This document shows positions 62,682 to 64,000 of a stretch of 64,000 nt of DNA, in pieces. Origin of the DNA: Pseudooceanicola sp. (GTDB taxonomy: Bacteria; Pseudomonadota; Alphaproteobacteria; Rhodobacterales; Rhodobacteraceae). Below the pieces are notes generated by a model that saw nothing but the letters and a program-made list of their open reading frames with translations, was not told where the DNA came from and ran no database searches. The position numbers were made by a program, and so were the translations under genes. Every line of letters begins with the position of its first letter. Position 1 is the first letter of the stretch. The DNA is taken from contig NZ_JARGNH010000009.1 of the NCBI RefSeq assembly GCF_029213205.1, positions 1-64,000 on the forward strand, read 5' to 3'.

Positions 62682-64000
62682 TGAACACCCATGCACCGAT
62701 CTGGGCTCAGCAGTTTCGTCCCGCCGTCGATCCGTTCTTTCAGCCCGAAAAGATTTGCCTCAACGGCATGCTCAAGCGCGCCTTTGATCAATGGGCCGAT
62801 ATGTGTCAGTTCGAATATTACGGACAGACATATACTTACGCAGAAATGCGGCAATTGGCGGCGCAGGTGGCCTCGGCGTTGAAAGCCGCCGGGATCAAGC
62901 GCGGCGACCGGGTGGCGCTGCATTTGCCCAATACCCCCTGGCATCCGATCTTTTTCTTTGGCGTGATGGCGGCTGGCGGGGTTGTCACCCATCTGTCGCC
63001 CTTGGATGCCGAGGCCGAGATTGCCCATAAGGTGCATGATGTTGGCGCCAAGATGGTGATTTCACTGTCGACCCCGGAATTCGCAGAGCGCTTTACCAAA
63101 CTCGTGCAAGATCCTGACTTTCCACCTATCTATCTCTGCGACGATCCGATTTCGGCGATGGGTCGACCTTGCCCGGTGCCCGAGTCAATGCAGTCGGCCA
63201 GCGCGCTTCTGGCTGGACATGAGGGCGCGGTTTACGACCCGCCGATGATGCGGCTTGATGAATTGGCGTTGCTGCAATTCACCGGCGGCACCACCGGCGT
63301 GCCCAAGGCGGCGATGCTGACCCATGGCAATCTGAGCGCCGCCGAGCAGACCTACAACCACCTTTCCGCCGCCGATCCCGGGGCCGAGCCGGGCAAGCCG
63401 GGGATGCTCTATGCGCCGCTGTTCCACATCATGGGGCTGACCAGCGCGATGCTGAAACGCACGATGGAGGGTGGCCGGATGCATCTGCGGCTGCGCTTTG
63501 ACGCGGCCTCGGTGATTGACGACGTGGAAAAGCACCGGATTGCCAGCCTTAGCGGGGTGCCGACCACTTGGATCGCCATCATGCAGCTTCCCGATATCGA
63601 CAAGCGGGATCTGTCCTCCGTCGAAAATGTCAGCTCGGGCGGTGCGCCGCTGCCCCGCGAGGTGTTCAACCGCATTCGCGACCTGACCGGGCTCAAGATC
63701 GGCGGCGGCTGGGGGATGACCGAAACTGCGTCGAACGGCACCTCGGTGCCGCGCGATTTCCCGGATGAGAAGCTCGGGACCATCGGTATTCCGTTGCCGG
63801 GGATGGATATGGCGATTGTCGATCTTGAGGATCCGACCAAGCGCCTGGCCACCGGCGAACCTGGCGAGATCATCATCAAGGGCCCCGCCGTCACCATCGG
63901 CTATTGGCAGAACGAAGAAGAGACCCGCAACGCCTTTGTCGATGGTTATCTGCTGACCGGCGATATCGGCTACATGGATGAGGACGGGTATTTCTATATC
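62681..64000 (+). CDS. AMP-forming acyl-CoA synthetase, C-terminus beyond the window
   Basis: The open frame has no stop before 64000, so it is missing from the ORF track. ATG 62681 overlaps the FadB/FadJ stop. The first 440 codons encode AMP-binding-fold sequence: P-loop FTGGTTGVPKAAMLTH, GGGWGMTETAS, and YLLTGDIGYMDEDGYFYI at the window end. It activates a carboxylic acid with ATP and CoA. About 90 residues of C-terminal domain should lie downstream. Substrate is not assigned. Confidence 0.92.
   Translation, partial: MNTHAPIWAQQFRPAVDPFFQPEKICLNGMLKRAFDQWADMCQFEYYGQTYTYAEMRQLAAQVASALKAAGIKRGDRVALHLPNTPWHPIFFFGVMAAGGVVTHLSPLDAEAEIAHKVHDVGAKMVISLSTPEFAERFTKLVQDPDFPPIYLCDDPISAMGRPCPVPESMQSASALLAGHEGAVYDPPMMRLDELALLQFTGGTTGVPKAAMLTHGNLSAAEQTYNHLSAADPGAEPGKPGMLYAPLFHIMGLTSAMLKRTMEGGRMHLRLRFDAASVIDDVEKHRIASLSGVPTTWIAIMQLPDIDKRDLSSVENVSSGGAPLPREVFNRIRDLTGLKIGGGWGMTETASNGTSVPRDFPDEKLGTIGIPLPGMDMAIVDLEDPTKRLATGEPGEIIIKGPAVTIGYWQNEEETRNAFVDGYLLTGDIGYMDEDGYFYI

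Overview
This window is a GC-rich stretch of an alphaproteobacterial chromosome, almost certainly of the Rhodobacteraceae (Rhodobacter/Roseobacter/Paracoccus group). The evidence is gene content and order: pgk beside a class I aldolase, pdhA-pdhB-pdhC with a lipoyl domain on PdhB, tatA-tatB-tatC, surE-pcm-nlpD, radA-cvpA-purF, alr-mlaE-mlaF, form-II-like cox accessory genes, and a family-typical intergenic repeat. I cannot name the species from sequence alone.

Bases 1 to about 8530 are an accessory island. Its left edge, in the window, is the end of an IS21-type insertion sequence that cuts off the gene upstream of mcrC, probably mcrB. Next come mcrC, a convergent KfrA-like coiled-coil DNA-binding protein whose 3' end overlaps mcrC, and a three-gene forward cassette. 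The cassette encodes an unrecognised helical protein that looks internally duplicated, a PD-(D/E)XK-nuclease-like protein, and a soluble AAA+ ATPase fused to an FtsH-like M41 zinc protease. The island ends with a large tyrosine recombinase beside the 3' end of tRNA-Asn(GTT), the likely integration site. The cassette is my best candidate for an undescribed system.

From 8.6 kb onward the content is mostly core. 8.6-12.2 kb: two metallo-beta-lactamase-fold hydrolases, an EnvZ-like sensor kinase without an adjacent regulator, and a CAT-anticodon tRNA. 12.3-20.2 kb: purM-purN, rnd, a small lipoprotein, sufE, two cyclophilins, pgk, class I fructose-bisphosphate aldolase and ftsB. 20.3-27 kb: the pyruvate dehydrogenase genes, the Tat translocase and a DUF815 ATPase. 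27-35.7 kb (reverse strand): an NlpD-like protein, pcm, surE, an SDR, purF, cvpA, radA and a membrane coiled-coil protein. 35.7-44 kb (reverse): a PqiA-like protein, mlaF, mlaE, alr, a DUF1194 protein, a GNAT protein, dnaB, pyrE and pyrC.

44-50.3 kb (reverse) is a surface-glycan-type cluster: three related family-2 glycosyltransferases (one fused to a degenerate sulfotransferase-like domain), a sulfotransferase, and an unrecognised protein. Three of its genes are coupled by 4-base overlaps. 50.5-57.7 kb carries CO-dehydrogenase/xanthine-dehydrogenase-type maturation genes (MoxR ATPase, CoxE-like VWA, XdhC/CoxF, molybdopterin-binding) and a coxS-like [2Fe-2S] subunit with no coxL or coxM beside it. 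They are interrupted by a nitroreductase, an EI24 membrane protein, DUF1467 and methylmalonyl-CoA epimerase. The last 6 kb holds infC (apparently starting at CTG), a thioesterase, a two-subunit CoA transferase, a bifunctional FadB/FadJ-type enzyme and an acyl-CoA synthetase cut by the window end.

An intergenic repeat beginning CTTCCTCTGGTC occurs three times (near 27.0, 51.5 and 55.0 kb). A related sequence forms a perfect 33-base inverted repeat between pyrE and pyrC.
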